This document shows positions 1 to 9,440 of a stretch of 64,000 nucleotides of DNA, in pieces. Made by a program: the position numbers and the translations under genes. Numbering within the stretch: the stretch's first letter is position 1; each line of letters starts with the position of its first letter. The notes under the pieces were generated by a model. The model was not told where the DNA came from and did no database searches. It saw only the letters and a program-made list of their open reading frames with translations. The stretch lies in contig NZ_JAVLVU010000001.1 in NCBI RefSeq assembly GCF_031951985.1, positions 558,001 through 622,000 on the forward strand, written 5' to 3'. The DNA is from Mucilaginibacter terrae (GTDB lineage Bacteria > Bacteroidota > Bacteroidia > Sphingobacteriales > Sphingobacteriaceae).

Positions 1-2
1 GG

Positions 3-1355
3 CCTGAAAAATTGGATCAATCCACGCTTTTTATAAGTGTGCTGGCCAATTTTGTGCTAATGGTTTATATTCATAACCATTTTTACAATGCCTTTCTTAA
101 AAATATCATTAAGTTAAAGAAAACCAGCGAAGAGCAAATCCGCTTAAACATAAACCTTGAACAGGCAATTGATAAAGCGGAGAAATCATCGCACGCAAAA
201 TCAGAGTTTTTGTCTACCATGTCGCATGAAATACGTACCCCGTTAAATGCGGTAATTGGAATGAGCAATTTGCTTATGATGGGTAATCCTCGGGCCGATC
301 AGTTGGAGAATCTGGAAATTCTGAAGTTCTCGGCCAATAACCTGCTGGCTATTGTAAACGATGTGTTGGATTTTAACAAGATAGAGTCGGGCAAAGTAGT
401 TTTCGAAAATATACGGTTTAACCTGGCCGAGTTGATGCATAATATTTGCGGCGGGCAAATTATCAAGGCTAACGAAAAAGGCCTCATATTTAAGCTAAAG
501 GTTGACGACGTATTTAAAAGTAAAACCGTAATTGGCGATCCAACCCGCATCACGCAAATCATCTTTAACTTGGTAAGTAATGCCATCAAATTTACCCGGC
601 AGGGTTATATTGAAGTAAAGGTAAGTTGCGTAGAAGACAGGCATAACCAAATGGTTGTGCGTTTCTCAGTGAAAGACTCAGGCATAGGTATTGAGCGCGA
701 TAACCTGAACGCTATTTTCGAACCTTTTACACAAGAATCCATTACTACAACCCGTAAATACGGTGGTACCGGTTTAGGCTTGGCCATTGTAAAGCGCTTG
801 CTTGAATTAAAGGGTGTGCAAATGGAGGTGAATAGCAAGCCAGGTCAGGGTTCGGAGTTTTTGTTTAGCCTGGAATTGCCTGTGGCTACCGAAAAGCCAG
901 AAGGACCGGCAGATAAGCCTATTGTATTAAATAAAGTGGAGCCTGAGTTAAATCACCTGAATATATTGGTTGCCGAAGATAACATGGTAAATACCATGCT
1001 CATGAAAAAGTTCTTTAGCAAATGGCAGGTACAATCATCATTTGCCGAGAATGGCGAACGCGCCGTAGAAATGATGCAATACGGCAATTTTGATATTGTA
1101 TTAATGGATCTGCAGATGCCTGTAATGAACGGTTTTGATGCCGCCATAGAGATACGTAAACTGCCAGACAGCCAAAAGGCCTCGGTGCCCATTATAGCCT
1201 TAACGGCATCGGCACTTACCGATATACGTGAGAAAGTATTTAGTGCGGGTATGAATGATTATGTTTCAAAACCATTTAAACCCGAAGAGCTTAAAGCTAA
1301 AATTGTAGCTTTGGTAAGCCGTAAAGCACTTATAAATACTGCCTCAGCTAATTAA
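3..1355 (+). CDS. Hybrid sensor histidine kinase with C-terminal receiver domain (5' end outside window)
   Basis: Only the C-terminal part is present; the frame is open to the left edge, so the true start lies upstream. In order it shows one hydrophobic segment ([15 protein letters not shown]), a charged coiled-coil linker, a HisKA dimerisation helix with the phospho-accepting His in SHEIRTP (His codon at 225-227), and an HATPase domain with N box [11 protein letters not shown]1 DSGIGI and G2 [10 protein letters not shown] receiver domain follows, with the acidic pair EDN, the phospho-Asp in LMDLQMP (codon 1107-1109) and the conserved Lys in SKPF. It autophosphorylates and passes phosphate to its own receiver; the output partner is not visible. 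The gene converges on its neighbour and the two stop codons overlap. What it senses is unknown because the N-terminus is missing. Confidence 0.93.
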   Translation, partial: PEKLDQSTLFISVLANFVLMVYIHNHFYNAFLKNIIKLKKTSEEQIRLNINLEQAIDKAEKSSHAKSEFLSTMSHEIRTPLNAVIGMSNLLMMGNPRADQLENLEILKFSANNLLAIVNDVLDFNKIESGKVVFENIRFNLAELMHNICGGQIIKANEKGLIFKLKVDDVFKSKTVIGDPTRITQIIFNLVSNAIKFTRQGYIEVKVSCVEDRHNQMVVRFSVKDSGIGIERDNLNAIFEPFTQESITTTRKYGGTGLGLAIVKRLLELKGVQMEVNSKPGQGSEFLFSLELPVATEKPEGPADKPIVLNKVEPELNHLNILVAEDNMVNTMLMKKFFSKWQVQSSFAENGERAVEMMQYGNFDIVLMDLQMPVMNGFDAAIEIRKLPDSQKASVPIIALTASALTDIREKVFSAGMNDYVSKPFKPEELKAKIVALVSRKALINTASAN

Positions 1356-1810
1356 ATTGCGCCGTATTCCGGTAGTTCTTCAATAAACCGGTAGCTTTTA
1401 TTTTCAAAATCAATTACACAATAAAAATGCTGTAAACCATTGCTAACGGCGAGCAGTCTTATTTGGTGAGTAATATTATACCGGGCAATTTGGTCAAAAA
1501 CCTTCTGATCGATATTAACTCCCGGAGCCTTGCATTCAACCATTAAAGTTTTTTCGCCGGCATTATTAAATACAATTATATCGCTGCGGCGTTGCATGCC
1601 ATGTAGTTTTAAACCTCCTTCTAACTTAATTAAACCTTTTGGATAGCCTTTTTGGTTAATTAAGTATTGTACAAAATGCTGGCGTACCCATTCTTCGGGG
1701 GTGAGCATAATTTTACGTTTGCGTATCTCATCAAAAATAAAAAGCTGCCCGTTTTCATCAGTAAGTTTAAAAGCATGCGGGGGCAGGGCCAAAGGCTGCA
1801 ATAAATCCAT
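1352..1810 (-). CDS. Stand-alone HsdR N-terminal-like (PD-(D/E)XK fold) protein
   Basis: About 152 residues matching the small Bacteroidota proteins annotated as type I restriction enzyme R protein N-terminal domain (HSDR_N_2). The core [15 protein letters not shown], then RRSDIIVFN followed by MVECKAP, fits the PD-(D/E)XK layout (Asp, beta strand, E-x-K). No helicase or methylase/specificity gene is nearby, so this is not a restriction system as it stands. I chose the ATG at 1810 ([11 protein letters not shown]) over a TTG ten codons upstream because family members as I remember them start with this short Leu/Pro-rich segment. It is divergent from holA. Function unknown; a nuclease-like role in DNA metabolism is inference. 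Confidence 0.82.
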   Translation of the reverse strand: MDLLQPLALPPHAFKLTDENGQLFIFDEIRKRKIMLTPEEWVRQHFVQYLINQKGYPKGLIKLEGGLKLHGMQRRSDIIVFNNAGEKTLMVECKAPGVNIDQKVFDQIARYNITHQIRLLAVSNGLQHFYCVIDFENKSYRFIEELPEYGAI

Positions 1811-1878
1811 CGGCGCTAAATTCACCAATATATCTGCCAAATCCTAATGGGTAATTTGTAAATTCACCCCCTGTAATA

Positions 1879-2901
1879 ATGAGCGCTAACGACATCATAA
1901 AGGATATAAAAAACCGCAAATTCAAACCCTTGTATTTGCTGCACGGCGAAGAACCTTACTTTATTGATTTGGTGGGCAACTACATGGAAAATCATATCCT
2001 GCCGGATGCCGAAAAGGGGTTTAACCAAACTGTACTTTACGGTAAAGACACTGATATTATGACGGTGCTCAACGCTGCCAAGCGCTACCCCATGATGGCC
2101 GAGTACCAGGTAATAATAATTAAGGAGGCCCAAGACATGAAGTGGGGTAAGGAGGATGCCGATAAAAAGGGGTTGAACCCGGTGTTGAGCTATTTTGAAA
2201 ACCCATTGAGCAGCACAATATTGGTGTTTTGTTATAAATACGGCAAGTTTGATAAGCGTAAAAAAGCCTATAAATTTATTGAAAAAAACGGGCTTGTATT
2301 TGAATCGACTGCCTTGTATGATAATAAAATACCTGGCTGGATAGAGGGTTATGCATCAGAGAAAAACTACAAGATAAGTGCACAGGCATCTGCCATGCTA
2401 TGCGAATATTTAGGTAACGACTTATCGAAAATTGCAAATGAACTGGATAAACTCATGCTCAACATTGCGGCAGGGCAGGAGATAGGTTTAAAAGATATAC
2501 AAGATAACATTGGCATTAGTAAAGAGTACAATGTGTTTGAGCTGCAAACCGCTTTAATACGTAAGGATGTGCTGAAAGCCAATCAAATTGTTAATTACTT
2601 TGAGGCTAACCCTAAGGCTAATCCCATTGTATTAATATTGGGCAACCTCAACAATTTTTTCAGCAAGGTATTGATGTATCATTACATCAAAGATAAATCG
2701 CCCAAGAATGTAGCAAGCGAGTTAGGTGTAAACCCATATTTTATTAAAGATTACGAAATGGCTTCCCGCAGCTTTGACTATTATAAAACAACATTAATCA
2801 TCGGTTTTTTGCGCGAGTACGATTTGAAAAGCAAGGGCATGAACTCCAATGCAAGCCACGGTGAATTACTTAAAGAGCTTGTATTTAAGATTTTACATTA
2901 A
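1879..2901 (+). CDS. holA: DNA polymerase III subunit delta
   Basis: 340 residues, the usual length for HolA. The N-terminus has the characteristic LYLLHGEEPYFID, the Walker-A-like region of the AAA+ fold, followed by Asp/Gln-rich middle segments and a helical C-terminal collar domain. Delta is the clamp-loader subunit that opens the beta sliding clamp during replication. The gene begins with ATG 68 bp from the divergent HsdR-N-like gene and stands alone. Product assignment is from motif recognition; sequence similarity within the delta family is low but the N-terminal signature and length agree. Confidence 0.9.
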   Translation: MSANDIIKDIKNRKFKPLYLLHGEEPYFIDLVGNYMENHILPDAEKGFNQTVLYGKDTDIMTVLNAAKRYPMMAEYQVIIIKEAQDMKWGKEDADKKGLNPVLSYFENPLSSTILVFCYKYGKFDKRKKAYKFIEKNGLVFESTALYDNKIPGWIEGYASEKNYKISAQASAMLCEYLGNDLSKIANELDKLMLNIAAGQEIGLKDIQDNIGISKEYNVFELQTALIRKDVLKANQIVNYFEANPKANPIVLILGNLNNFFSKVLMYHYIKDKSPKNVASELGVNPYFIKDYEMASRSFDYYKTTLIIGFLREYDLKSKGMNSNASHGELLKELVFKILH

Positions 2902-3103
2902 GTAAACGCCCCTGTTAATTTTTACAAAATCTGATTACTATATTAATTTCACTATCCAAACAAGTTATATTGATAATTGCATTAAAAGTACTTCATTGGT
3001 AGAATTTTGATAAGGATTGTAACAAAATAATATCATTTGATGAACTGTTGATAATATATGTTGTAAATTCATCGGATTTTATGTCACCGACACTTACCTA
3101 TTA

Positions 3104-4876
3104 ATGAATTTTAATATACTGCTTGACGCTAAAGGGCACTTCGTTTTTGCAAGCAAACATTTTGAAAACTGGACCGGGCTGAGTTTCAATGAATTTAAAG
3201 GCAGGCATATTAAGAATTACATCCGCTCGGCGCATTTGCGCGAGTTAGAGTTATTCATCGAAAGGTGTAATACCGAGGAAGATAGTTTTGAACTGCATCG
3301 CGCAGTATTTACAGCCCCCGATGGCAGCCTTAAATGGACGGACATTACGTTTACTTTTATTAATGGTGCAGATGCCCAATTGCAATTAATGGTAAGCATA
3401 CATGTAATTGATGAGCGCAGCCGTGCCGAAATTGATTTAACCCTACATGCTCATGCCGCTTTTTTTGCCCGGCATCCTTATGGCATAATACACCTTGACA
3501 GGCAGGGCAGGGTGGCGAATGTAAATCAGCAGCTACATACCGATTCTGGATATGATCTGTTTCATCTGCAACAAGTTCAATTGCTTGATCTTGTAATAAA
3601 AAAGCACAGGTTCGAAGTGCTCAAACGATTTACAGAGGCTACTAAAAATGCGCAATCATCAACGTTTGATATACAGGTACTTACCGCCCGAAAACAACCA
3701 TTACACATAAACCTCACAATAGTACCTGTTGTGCATAAGGGTATAACCTTGGAGTTGTATCTTGAAATAAAGAATATAACACAACACATTGCCCTACAGC
3801 AAGATTTAAAAAAGCTCTCATTAGTTGCCGATAAGGCTACCAACGGGGTAGCCGTACTTGACCGCCAGTTTAAAATTGAGCTTATAAACGATGGCTTTAC
3901 GCATATGAGTGGTTACACGCAGGCCGATGCCATTGGTAAAAGTTTATTGAGCCTGCTAAGTATGGAGAGCGATGATAGTCCCGAAGCGCAGCAGTTGCAA
4001 CAGGATTTATGTAAAGGTACTGCGCAAGAGCAAGAGATAATGTGTTACAAGAAGGACGGAACTATTTACTGGAATCTTGTGAAACAAACGCCTGTAATGA
4101 ATGAACAAGGCGAAATGGAAATGTGCATTACCGTACATACTGATATAACCGAAAAGAAGAAAACCGAAATGGAACTGCGCCTGCTGGCCGATGATCTGTA
4201 CCGGCAAAATAAGGAATTACATCAGTTTGCTTATATCGTATCGCACAATTTACGCTCACCAGTGGCTAATATTGTGGGCCTGGCCAATTTACTCGAACTG
4301 TTTAAGGACGATGCTGACACGCAGAATCAAACACTTCAGGAATTGACCAAATCGGTTAACAATCTGGATACCGTTATTAAGGATTTGAGCTATATTTTAA
4401 CTGTAAATAATGCGAGCAAAGAGCTTTTAAAAGAGCCTGTTATTATACAGGATTTATTACAGCAGGTATTGGTTGATCTACAGCCCCAGATACTAATGAC
4501 GGATGCCGAAATTACCATTCCGTCCAAACCGTTAGTAATGCGCACTAACAGGGCTTACATATACAGTATTTTTTTTAATTTGATAAGTAACGCTATTAAG
4601 TACAAATCGCATATTAAGCCTTATATTAAGATAGATTTTTATATGACCGAGGCCCACCACGTTATTTATGTGGCCGATAATGGCAAGGGCATCGATCTGG
4701 AAAAGCACTCGCACGATTTATTTAAGCCCTACAAACGTTTTGATTTTAAGGTAGAAGGCAAGGGGCTGGGTTTGTTTTTAGTTAAGAGCCACGTTGAAGC
4801 ATTGGGCGGTAGTCTTACGGTTAAAAGTGAACTGAGTAAAGGCTCAACCTTTTATATAAAACTCCCGTTTGCTTAG
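3104..4876 (+). CDS. PAS-domain sensor histidine kinase
   Basis: 590 residues with no membrane segment, so probably a cytoplasmic sensor. Three PAS-like repeats can be traced: an N-terminal one with FENWTGLSFNEFKG, a second around residues 115-240, and a third with LINDGFTHMSGYTQADAIG followed by a PAC-type segment (ITVHTDITEKKK). The HisKA helix carries FAYIVSHNLRSP, with His381 as predicted phosphorylation site. The HATPase has FFNLISNAIKYK, VADNGKGID and GKGLGLFLVK. It lacks its own receiver domain and no response regulator lies beside it, so it is an orphan kinase. The 202-bp stretch before it holds no gene that I can see. Confidence 0.93.
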   Translation: MNFNILLDAKGHFVFASKHFENWTGLSFNEFKGRHIKNYIRSAHLRELELFIERCNTEEDSFELHRAVFTAPDGSLKWTDITFTFINGADAQLQLMVSIHVIDERSRAEIDLTLHAHAAFFARHPYGIIHLDRQGRVANVNQQLHTDSGYDLFHLQQVQLLDLVIKKHRFEVLKRFTEATKNAQSSTFDIQVLTARKQPLHINLTIVPVVHKGITLELYLEIKNITQHIALQQDLKKLSLVADKATNGVAVLDRQFKIELINDGFTHMSGYTQADAIGKSLLSLLSMESDDSPEAQQLQQDLCKGTAQEQEIMCYKKDGTIYWNLVKQTPVMNEQGEMEMCITVHTDITEKKKTEMELRLLADDLYRQNKELHQFAYIVSHNLRSPVANIVGLANLLELFKDDADTQNQTLQELTKSVNNLDTVIKDLSYILTVNNASKELLKEPVIIQDLLQQVLVDLQPQILMTDAEITIPSKPLVMRTNRAYIYSIFFNLISNAIKYKSHIKPYIKIDFYMTEAHHVIYVADNGKGIDLEKHSHDLFKPYKRFDFKVEGKGLGLFLVKSHVEALGGSLTVKSELSKGSTFYIKLPFA

Positions 4877-4965
4877 TTTGCTGGCTGGTGTTTCGATAAT
4901 AATTGATCATTAATAATGAGAGACGATAAATCGCCGCATATATACTCAATGCTTCTTCAAATCTT

Positions 4966-5211
4966 TTGGGGTTATGTTTTGTGGTGCTTACCTCATTAAA
5001 GTTTCTTAAATTATCTGAACGTACGTTAATTGACGAGGCTGTTGCCATAGCCATATTGTTTTTTATGCTGAGTTGTGTGCTTTCGTTTCTGGCTATTCGG
5101 GGTAGCTTGAAAGCAGGTAAGTATGAAGATATCGCCGATTTTATTTTCTTGGTAGGCTTGCTGATACTTTTTGGCACTGCAGTTCTTCTGCTTCTGAATT
5201 TTATTAATTAA
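4966..5211 (+). CDS. Small two-helix membrane protein, start uncertain
   Basis: About 81 residues from a TTG codon. Two hydrophobic segments (AIAILFFMLSCVLSFLAI and FIFLVGLLILFGTAVLLLL) flank a charged loop. I do not recognise a named family, but codon use looks genuine. The frame is open upstream to a stop at 4927-4929 and reads INASSNLLG-like residues before the TTG, so the conserved protein probably begins further 5'. The only nearby ATG (4916) is in the neighbouring frame and would join this one after a one-base shift near 4930. So the gene may have a non-standard start or a small indel. Its 3' end touches a TTAA-bounded hairpin element. Confidence 0.55.
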   Translation: MGLCFVVLTSLKFLKLSERTLIDEAVAIAILFFMLSCVLSFLAIRGSLKAGKYEDIADFIFLVGLLILFGTAVLLLLNFIN

Positions 5212-5341
5212 CGTAAGTTCGGGATAAGGAATAATAAAAAGAGAGGATTGTTTTGATTTTTTAATTTATTGATAATTAAATACTTATAAAATATATAACT
5301 TCCTACTCTTTCTATTATTCCTTATCCCGAACTCACGTTAA
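5208..5341. repeat. TTAA-flanked hairpin element (MITE-like)
   Basis: A 126-bp unit at 5212-5337 is bounded by TTAA on both sides. Its ends form an inverted repeat of about 37 bp with only three or four mismatches: the left arm 5209-5247 and right arm 5302-5340 share AGTTCGGGATAAGGAATAAT. The centre is very AT-rich and non-coding. Terminal inverted repeats plus a duplicated TTAA are what a non-autonomous miniature transposable element leaves behind. On its right side it interrupts an IS3-type orfA fragment exactly at a TTA-A(AA) Leu-Lys codon pair. No transposase is encoded. TTAA is itself palindromic, so it could instead be the outermost part of the repeat. Confidence 0.65.
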
Positions 5342-5548
5342 CTTAAATTCTTCACTGTATTGCTGCGTGCCCTTTTTTGATATGCCCTCTAACCCCGATA
5401 AAGTATATTGATCAATCCACTTCCTGATTTGTGAGGTAGAAATATCCCAGTGTTTTGATAAGCTGTTTATTGATTTCCCTCCCTCATGTTCTTTAATGAC
5501 CTTTAGCTTAAATTCTGTCTTATGCTTCTTGTATCTAATAATGAAAAT
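5341..5548 (-). pseudogene. IS3-family transposase OrfA fragment
   Basis: Read on the minus strand, about 69 codons translate to the beginning of an IS3-type OrfA helix-turn-helix protein: TEFKLKVIKEHEGG, then SINSLSKHWDISTSQIRKW, then SEEFKL. The reading ends in a stop created where the hairpin element at 5208-5341 begins. The rest of OrfA and all of OrfB (the DDE integrase) are missing, so it is not functional. It starts close to the IS end at 5585, without a clear ATG, as is common in this family. Confidence 0.75.
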
Positions 5549-5585
5549 GCCCCCAATAAGTGTCTAACTTTTTGGGGGCAGTCCA
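5342..5585 (-). mobile_element. IS3-family insertion sequence remnant, one end only
   Basis: The surviving end reads TGGACTGCCCCCAAAAAG on the minus strand from 5585, the style of terminal repeat seen in IS3 elements of Bacteroidota, followed by the OrfA fragment. The other end is absent. Just inside the end, TGCCCCCAA (5548-5556 as read on the plus strand) pairs with TTGGGGGCA (5572-5580). On the minus strand this hairpin is followed by a short T run, so it may terminate transcripts arriving from yidC. Confidence 0.7.
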
Positions 5586-5625
5586 AAAACGATGGCCTCT
5601 TTAGTATTTGAAAGTAATAACTCGA

Positions 5626-7452
5626 CTATTTCTTCTTACCCTGCTGTGCCTGCTGCTGTGCACGCATCATTTCTTCAAGTTTGGCCTGAAAACCAGATTT
5701 CTTTTTCTGCTGGTCTTCGGGTTTCTTTTTGTTTTCCTGCATTTGAGCATGTATCTTTTTATCGTCTACAAAGAAACGGATAAGGTATTGCTGCAGGAAG
5801 GTTAGCATGTTAGCCAGGAAGTAATAATAGTTCAAACCGGCCGGGTAACTGTTCAGGAAGCCCAGGAACATAATGGGGCTGATGTAGCCAATGTATTTCA
5901 TTTGACCGGTTGCGCCCGATACCTGGTTGTTAAAGTAGGTGTAGATGAGGGTTGATATGGTCATCAACACACACATTAAGCTCAGGTGATCGCCCAGGAA
6001 TGGTATGGTGAAACCAAAGTTAATTACCGCATCATAAGTGGATAGATCATGCATCCACAAAAAACTTTGGCCACGCAGCTCAAATAAGCTTGGGAAGAAG
6101 CGAAGAAATGCAAATATGATAGGCATTTGCAATACTAAAGGCAAACAACCGCCCAGTGGGTTTACACCAGCTTTACGGTAAAGCTTCATATATTCCTGTT
6201 GTAGCAGGGTAGGGTTATCTTCACCAACCTTAGCTTTAATTTCGTCCATCTCCGGCTTTAATACACGCATCTTAGCCATACTGAGGTACGATTTGTAAGT
6301 AAGCGGAGAAAGTACCAGTTTCAATAACACGGTAAGTGCTAAAATTACAAAGCCGATGTTCCAGTTAAAGTTCTGCAAAAAGTTGAATACCGGTATTACT
6401 GCAAAACGGTTAATGAGTTTTAACGGACCCCAACCTAAATCAATTTGTTTCTCTAAATCATAACCTTGTTTTTGCAGGGTGCTAAAACGGTTTGGTCCAA
6501 AGTAAAACTCCATTGGGTAAGTGTCGGCCTCATTGCTAATGAGCGTTAAGTTGGCCTTCATTTGTCTTACATCCTTTGAGTTAATATCGGTACTGGCCGC
6601 AACATTAACTTTATCAAAGCCTTGCTTGGCAATTAGTACATTTGAAAAGAAATGCTGTTTGAACGAGATCCACTGCACTTTTTGATCGGCAACCTGCTTG
6701 CTTTCATCTTTGGTTAAACTCAGGTAATCCACATTGTCTTCCATGTCTTTATAGTACACGGTAGAGTATTGGCGCTCCTGTTTAATGTCTTTTTCTTGTT
6801 GTAATAAGCTCGCGCTCCAGGTAAGGTTAAGCGCTTTACTGTTGCCAATAACGTTATCAAGCCCGTTAGCTTTTATAGTGTAACCAACTTTGTAGCCGGT
6901 AGCACCCAGGGTATAAATATAATCGAGATACTGGGTTGGGCTATATGCCAGGCGTAAGGTAACCGAATTGCTGTCGGTACCACTAACTTTAACCTCGGTT
7001 GAAGTTGGCGTAAAATAACGCTCGTTAGTATTTATTACCGTGCTGCCCGCAGTAAAGCGTAAACCAAATTGGTTATTGGTACCGTCAAACAAAATTAACG
7101 GCTTTTTATCGGCTGTTTTGAAATTTTTAAGTTCAACACTGTAAACACGGCCACCACGGTTGCTTAATTTTACACGGATGTCTTTGTTTTCTAAAGTGAT
7201 GAGTTGCTCGCTGCCAACGGTTGATGCGCCAAATGGTGCTTTTAATGCAGCCGAATCAACTACGGGCGCTGTTTTAGAAGTATCGGCTTTTTTTGCGATT
7301 GCAGGTTTTAAAGCTCCTGCTTTTTTCAAAGAATCAATATGCTGCTTTTGCTGCTCTTTTTTTATTTCCTCTTCAGAGGGTTTCATTAAAAAGAACGAGC
7401 CCACTAAGATGAGCATAATCAGGAATAACCCTGTGAACGTATTTTTATCCAT
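5626..7452 (-). CDS. yidC: Membrane protein insertase YidC
   Basis: 608 residues, the normal length for Bacteroidota YidC. The N-terminal signal anchor (FTGLFLIMLILVGSFFLM) is followed by a Lys-rich linker and the large periplasmic beta-sandwich domain (about residues 75-360). The conserved 60-kDa inner-membrane domain comes next: NWNIGFVILALTVLLK, then YKSYLSMAKMRVLKPEM, then NPLGGCLPLVLQMPI. The C-terminus is a Lys/Gln-rich tail (QQAQQGKKK), usual for the ribosome-contacting end. It inserts membrane proteins into the inner membrane together with or without SecYEG. It lies 25 bp downstream of pyrG on the same strand, so the two are probably cotranscribed. Confidence 0.97.
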   Translation of the reverse strand: MDKNTFTGLFLIMLILVGSFFLMKPSEEEIKKEQQKQHIDSLKKAGALKPAIAKKADTSKTAPVVDSAALKAPFGASTVGSEQLITLENKDIRVKLSNRGGRVYSVELKNFKTADKKPLILFDGTNNQFGLRFTAGSTVINTNERYFTPTSTEVKVSGTDSNSVTLRLAYSPTQYLDYIYTLGATGYKVGYTIKANGLDNVIGNSKALNLTWSASLLQQEKDIKQERQYSTVYYKDMEDNVDYLSLTKDESKQVADQKVQWISFKQHFFSNVLIAKQGFDKVNVAASTDINSKDVRQMKANLTLISNEADTYPMEFYFGPNRFSTLQKQGYDLEKQIDLGWGPLKLINRFAVIPVFNFLQNFNWNIGFVILALTVLLKLVLSPLTYKSYLSMAKMRVLKPEMDEIKAKVGEDNPTLLQQEYMKLYRKAGVNPLGGCLPLVLQMPIIFAFLRFFPSLFELRGQSFLWMHDLSTYDAVINFGFTIPFLGDHLSLMCVLMTISTLIYTYFNNQVSGATGQMKYIGYISPIMFLGFLNSYPAGLNYYYFLANMLTFLQQYLIRFFVDDKKIHAQMQENKKKPEDQQKKKSGFQAKLEEMMRAQQQAQQGKKK

Positions 7453-7477
7453 TATTTATCGTGATCGTACAAGTTAA

Positions 7478-9088
7478 TCAGTTCTTGCGGGCATAACCCA
7501 GCGAAGCGGCAACAAAGTTAACAAAAAGTGGGTGAGGATTAGCAACCGTTGATTTTAATTCGGGGTGAAACTGCGCACCCACAAAAAACGGGTGATTTTT
7601 AAGCTCAACTATCTCAACTAAACCATTTTGCGGGTTAATACCCGATGGTATCATACCAGCTTCTTCGTACTGTTTCAGGTAATCGTTATTAAACTCGTAA
7701 CGGTGACGGTGGCGTTCGGTAATATGTTGTTTGCCATATATAGCTGCCGCTTTACTACCTTTCTTTAAATCGCAAGGGTAAGCACCCAAACGCATAGTGC
7801 CACCTTTGTTGGTGATGTTTTTTTGGTCTTCCATCATGCTGATAACCGGGTAGGTGGTATGTCCGTCCATCTCCACGCTGTTGGCGGCATCCAGTTTTAA
7901 CACGTTACGGCCAAACTCAACAACAGAGCACTGCATACCTAAACATATACCAAAGAACGGAATATTGTTTTCGCGTACATAACGTATAGCTTCAATTTTA
8001 CCTTCAAAACCACGCTGACCAAAGCCCGGTGCAACCAATACACCGTGTAATCCACGTAATTTATCTACTGCATTTTCTACGGTTAATTGCTCCGAGTGTA
8101 TATATTCAACCTTAACCTTACACTCATTTTTAGCACCTGCATGTACAAAGGCTTCGCTAATTGATTTGTAAGCATCTGGTAACTCTACGTATTTACCAAC
8201 TACACCAATACGTACTTCGGCAGTTGGGTTTTTTAAGCGTCCTAAAAAGTCTTTCCAGCTTTCTAAATCAGGCTCATTTTTATTTGGAAGCTTTAATTTT
8301 GTTAATACTGTTTTATCTAACTGTTCTTTCAGCATTAATAAAGGCACATCATAAATTGATGATGCATCAATCGATTCGATAACCGCGTTGATGTTTACGT
8401 TACAGAACAATGCGATTTTTTTACGCAGATCGGCGTTTAAGTGATGCTCGGTACGGCAAACTAAAATATCGGGCTGTATACCATACTCCAGCAACATTTT
8501 AACCGAGTGTTGGGTTGGTTTGGTTTTTAATTCACCTGCTGCAGCCAGGAAAGGTACCAGTGTTAAGTGAATAACCAATGAGTTACCCGAACCAGCTTCC
8601 CAACGGAACTGACGCACAGCTTCTACAAATGGTAACGATTCGATATCGCCCACGGTACCGCCAATTTCGGTAATCACGATGTCGTAATTGCCGCTTTCGC
8701 CTAATATTTTAAAGTTGCGCTTAATTTCGTCGGTAATGTGAGGAACCACTTGTACTGTTTTTCCTAAAAATGCACCTTCGCGCTCACGGTTAATTACGTT
8801 TTGGTAAATACGGCCCGTGGTAATGTTGTTTGACTGCGATGTAGGGGTGTTGAGGAAACGCTCGTAGTGGCCTAAATCCAAATCTGTTTCGGCGCCGTCT
8901 TCGGTAACATAACATTCACCGTGCTCATACGGATTAAGCGTTCCCGGGTCGATGTTAATATAAGGGTCGAATTTTTGGATAGTTACGCGGTAACCACGTG
9001 ATTGAAGTAATTTGGCTAAAGATGCCGAAATTATACCTTTTCCTAATGACGAGGTAACGCCGCCCGTAACAAATATGTATTTAGTCAT
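7478..9088 (-). CDS. pyrG: CTP synthase
   Basis: 536 residues, standard for PyrG. It converts UTP to CTP with ATP and glutamine. The N-terminal synthetase domain opens with [14 protein letters not shown] (P-loop) and carries [12 protein letters not shown] and [14 protein letters not shown]. The C-terminal class I glutamine amidotransferase domain has the nucleophile in FFGICLGMQ and the His-Glu pair in GAQFHPE. The start is ATG followed by TKYIFVTGG, the canonical beginning. yidC follows closely. A possible -7 promoter box is annotated upstream. Confidence 0.98.
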   Translation of the reverse strand: MTKYIFVTGGVTSSLGKGIISASLAKLLQSRGYRVTIQKFDPYINIDPGTLNPYEHGECYVTEDGAETDLDLGHYERFLNTPTSQSNNITTGRIYQNVINREREGAFLGKTVQVVPHITDEIKRNFKILGESGNYDIVITEIGGTVGDIESLPFVEAVRQFRWEAGSGNSLVIHLTLVPFLAAAGELKTKPTQHSVKMLLEYGIQPDILVCRTEHHLNADLRKKIALFCNVNINAVIESIDASSIYDVPLLMLKEQLDKTVLTKLKLPNKNEPDLESWKDFLGRLKNPTAEVRIGVVGKYVELPDAYKSISEAFVHAGAKNECKVKVEYIHSEQLTVENAVDKLRGLHGVLVAPGFGQRGFEGKIEAIRYVRENNIPFFGICLGMQCSVVEFGRNVLKLDAANSVEMDGHTTYPVISMMEDQKNITNKGGTMRLGAYPCDLKKGSKAAAIYGKQHITERHRHRYEFNNDYLKQYEEAGMIPSGINPQNGLVEIVELKNHPFFVGAQFHPELKSTVANPHPLFVNFVAASLGYARKN

Positions 9089-9147
9089 GATCTTGATGAA
9101 AATTGGGTAACAGTAAATACTGCTGCCAATTGTTTGTGTACGGGATA

Positions 9148-9155
9148 CAAAAGTA
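9148..9155 (-). promoter_or_regulatory. Candidate Bacteroidota -7 promoter box for pyrG-yidC
   Basis: Read on the minus strand the sequence is TACTTTTG, a full match to the Bacteroidota -7 consensus TAnnTTTG, about 60 nt before the pyrG start codon. I could not find a clear TTTG -33 element at the right distance; the upstream stretch is A-rich instead. This is a pattern match only. Confidence 0.35.
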
Positions 9156-9378
9156 AGACTTTTTTCGGGTTAAGACGGACGTTTTTTTAAATTGAGATTA
9201 AGGTGAGATTTGATTGAGCATGAGTTGTTGATTATCATTTTGTTGGATATAAATATTTATTGTGGTACTTAATGATGATTTGGGAGTGAATTGGATGGAT
9301 CTATGAACAAGCAGCCTGGTTTTGATTGCCACATTCTCCCCGAAAAAGAAGATTTAGAGTTAGCTTGCAATACAACAA

Positions 9379-9410
9379 TAAAAAAGCCGTATGCTCAATT
9401 GAACATACGG
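9379..9410 (-). terminator. Rho-independent terminator of the PorP/PKD operon
   Basis: On the minus strand CCGTATG (paired at 9404-9410 with 9387-9393) encloses TTCAATTGAG and is followed by CTTTTTTATT. The stem has one mismatch and extends into TCAA/TTGA. It sits about 30 bp after the stop codon of the PorP-like gene, the expected place. Confidence 0.75.
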
Positions 9411-9440
9411 TCCTTGTTATTTGAGTATAATACAGTAGAA

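Larger units (their letters stand above)
9089..9440. other. Intergenic stretch between pyrG and the PorP gene
   Basis: 352 bp without a convincing gene. A plus-strand open frame here runs into the PorP gene antisense and has no recognisable content. The right end holds the terminator of the PorP operon and the left end the pyrG leader with the -7 box. The middle is AT-rich with nothing I can name. Confidence 0.6.

Noticed and set aside
1352..1810. Type I restriction-modification system
   Set aside because: Only an HsdR N-terminal-like domain is present; no helicase, methylase or specificity subunit is in the neighbourhood.
4821..5177. Minus-strand frame of 118 codons opposite the small membrane protein
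   Set aside because: It runs antisense to the kinase tail and to the hydrophobic gene, has Ser/Asn/Lys-rich composition without domain signs, and the plus-strand reading is more protein-like.
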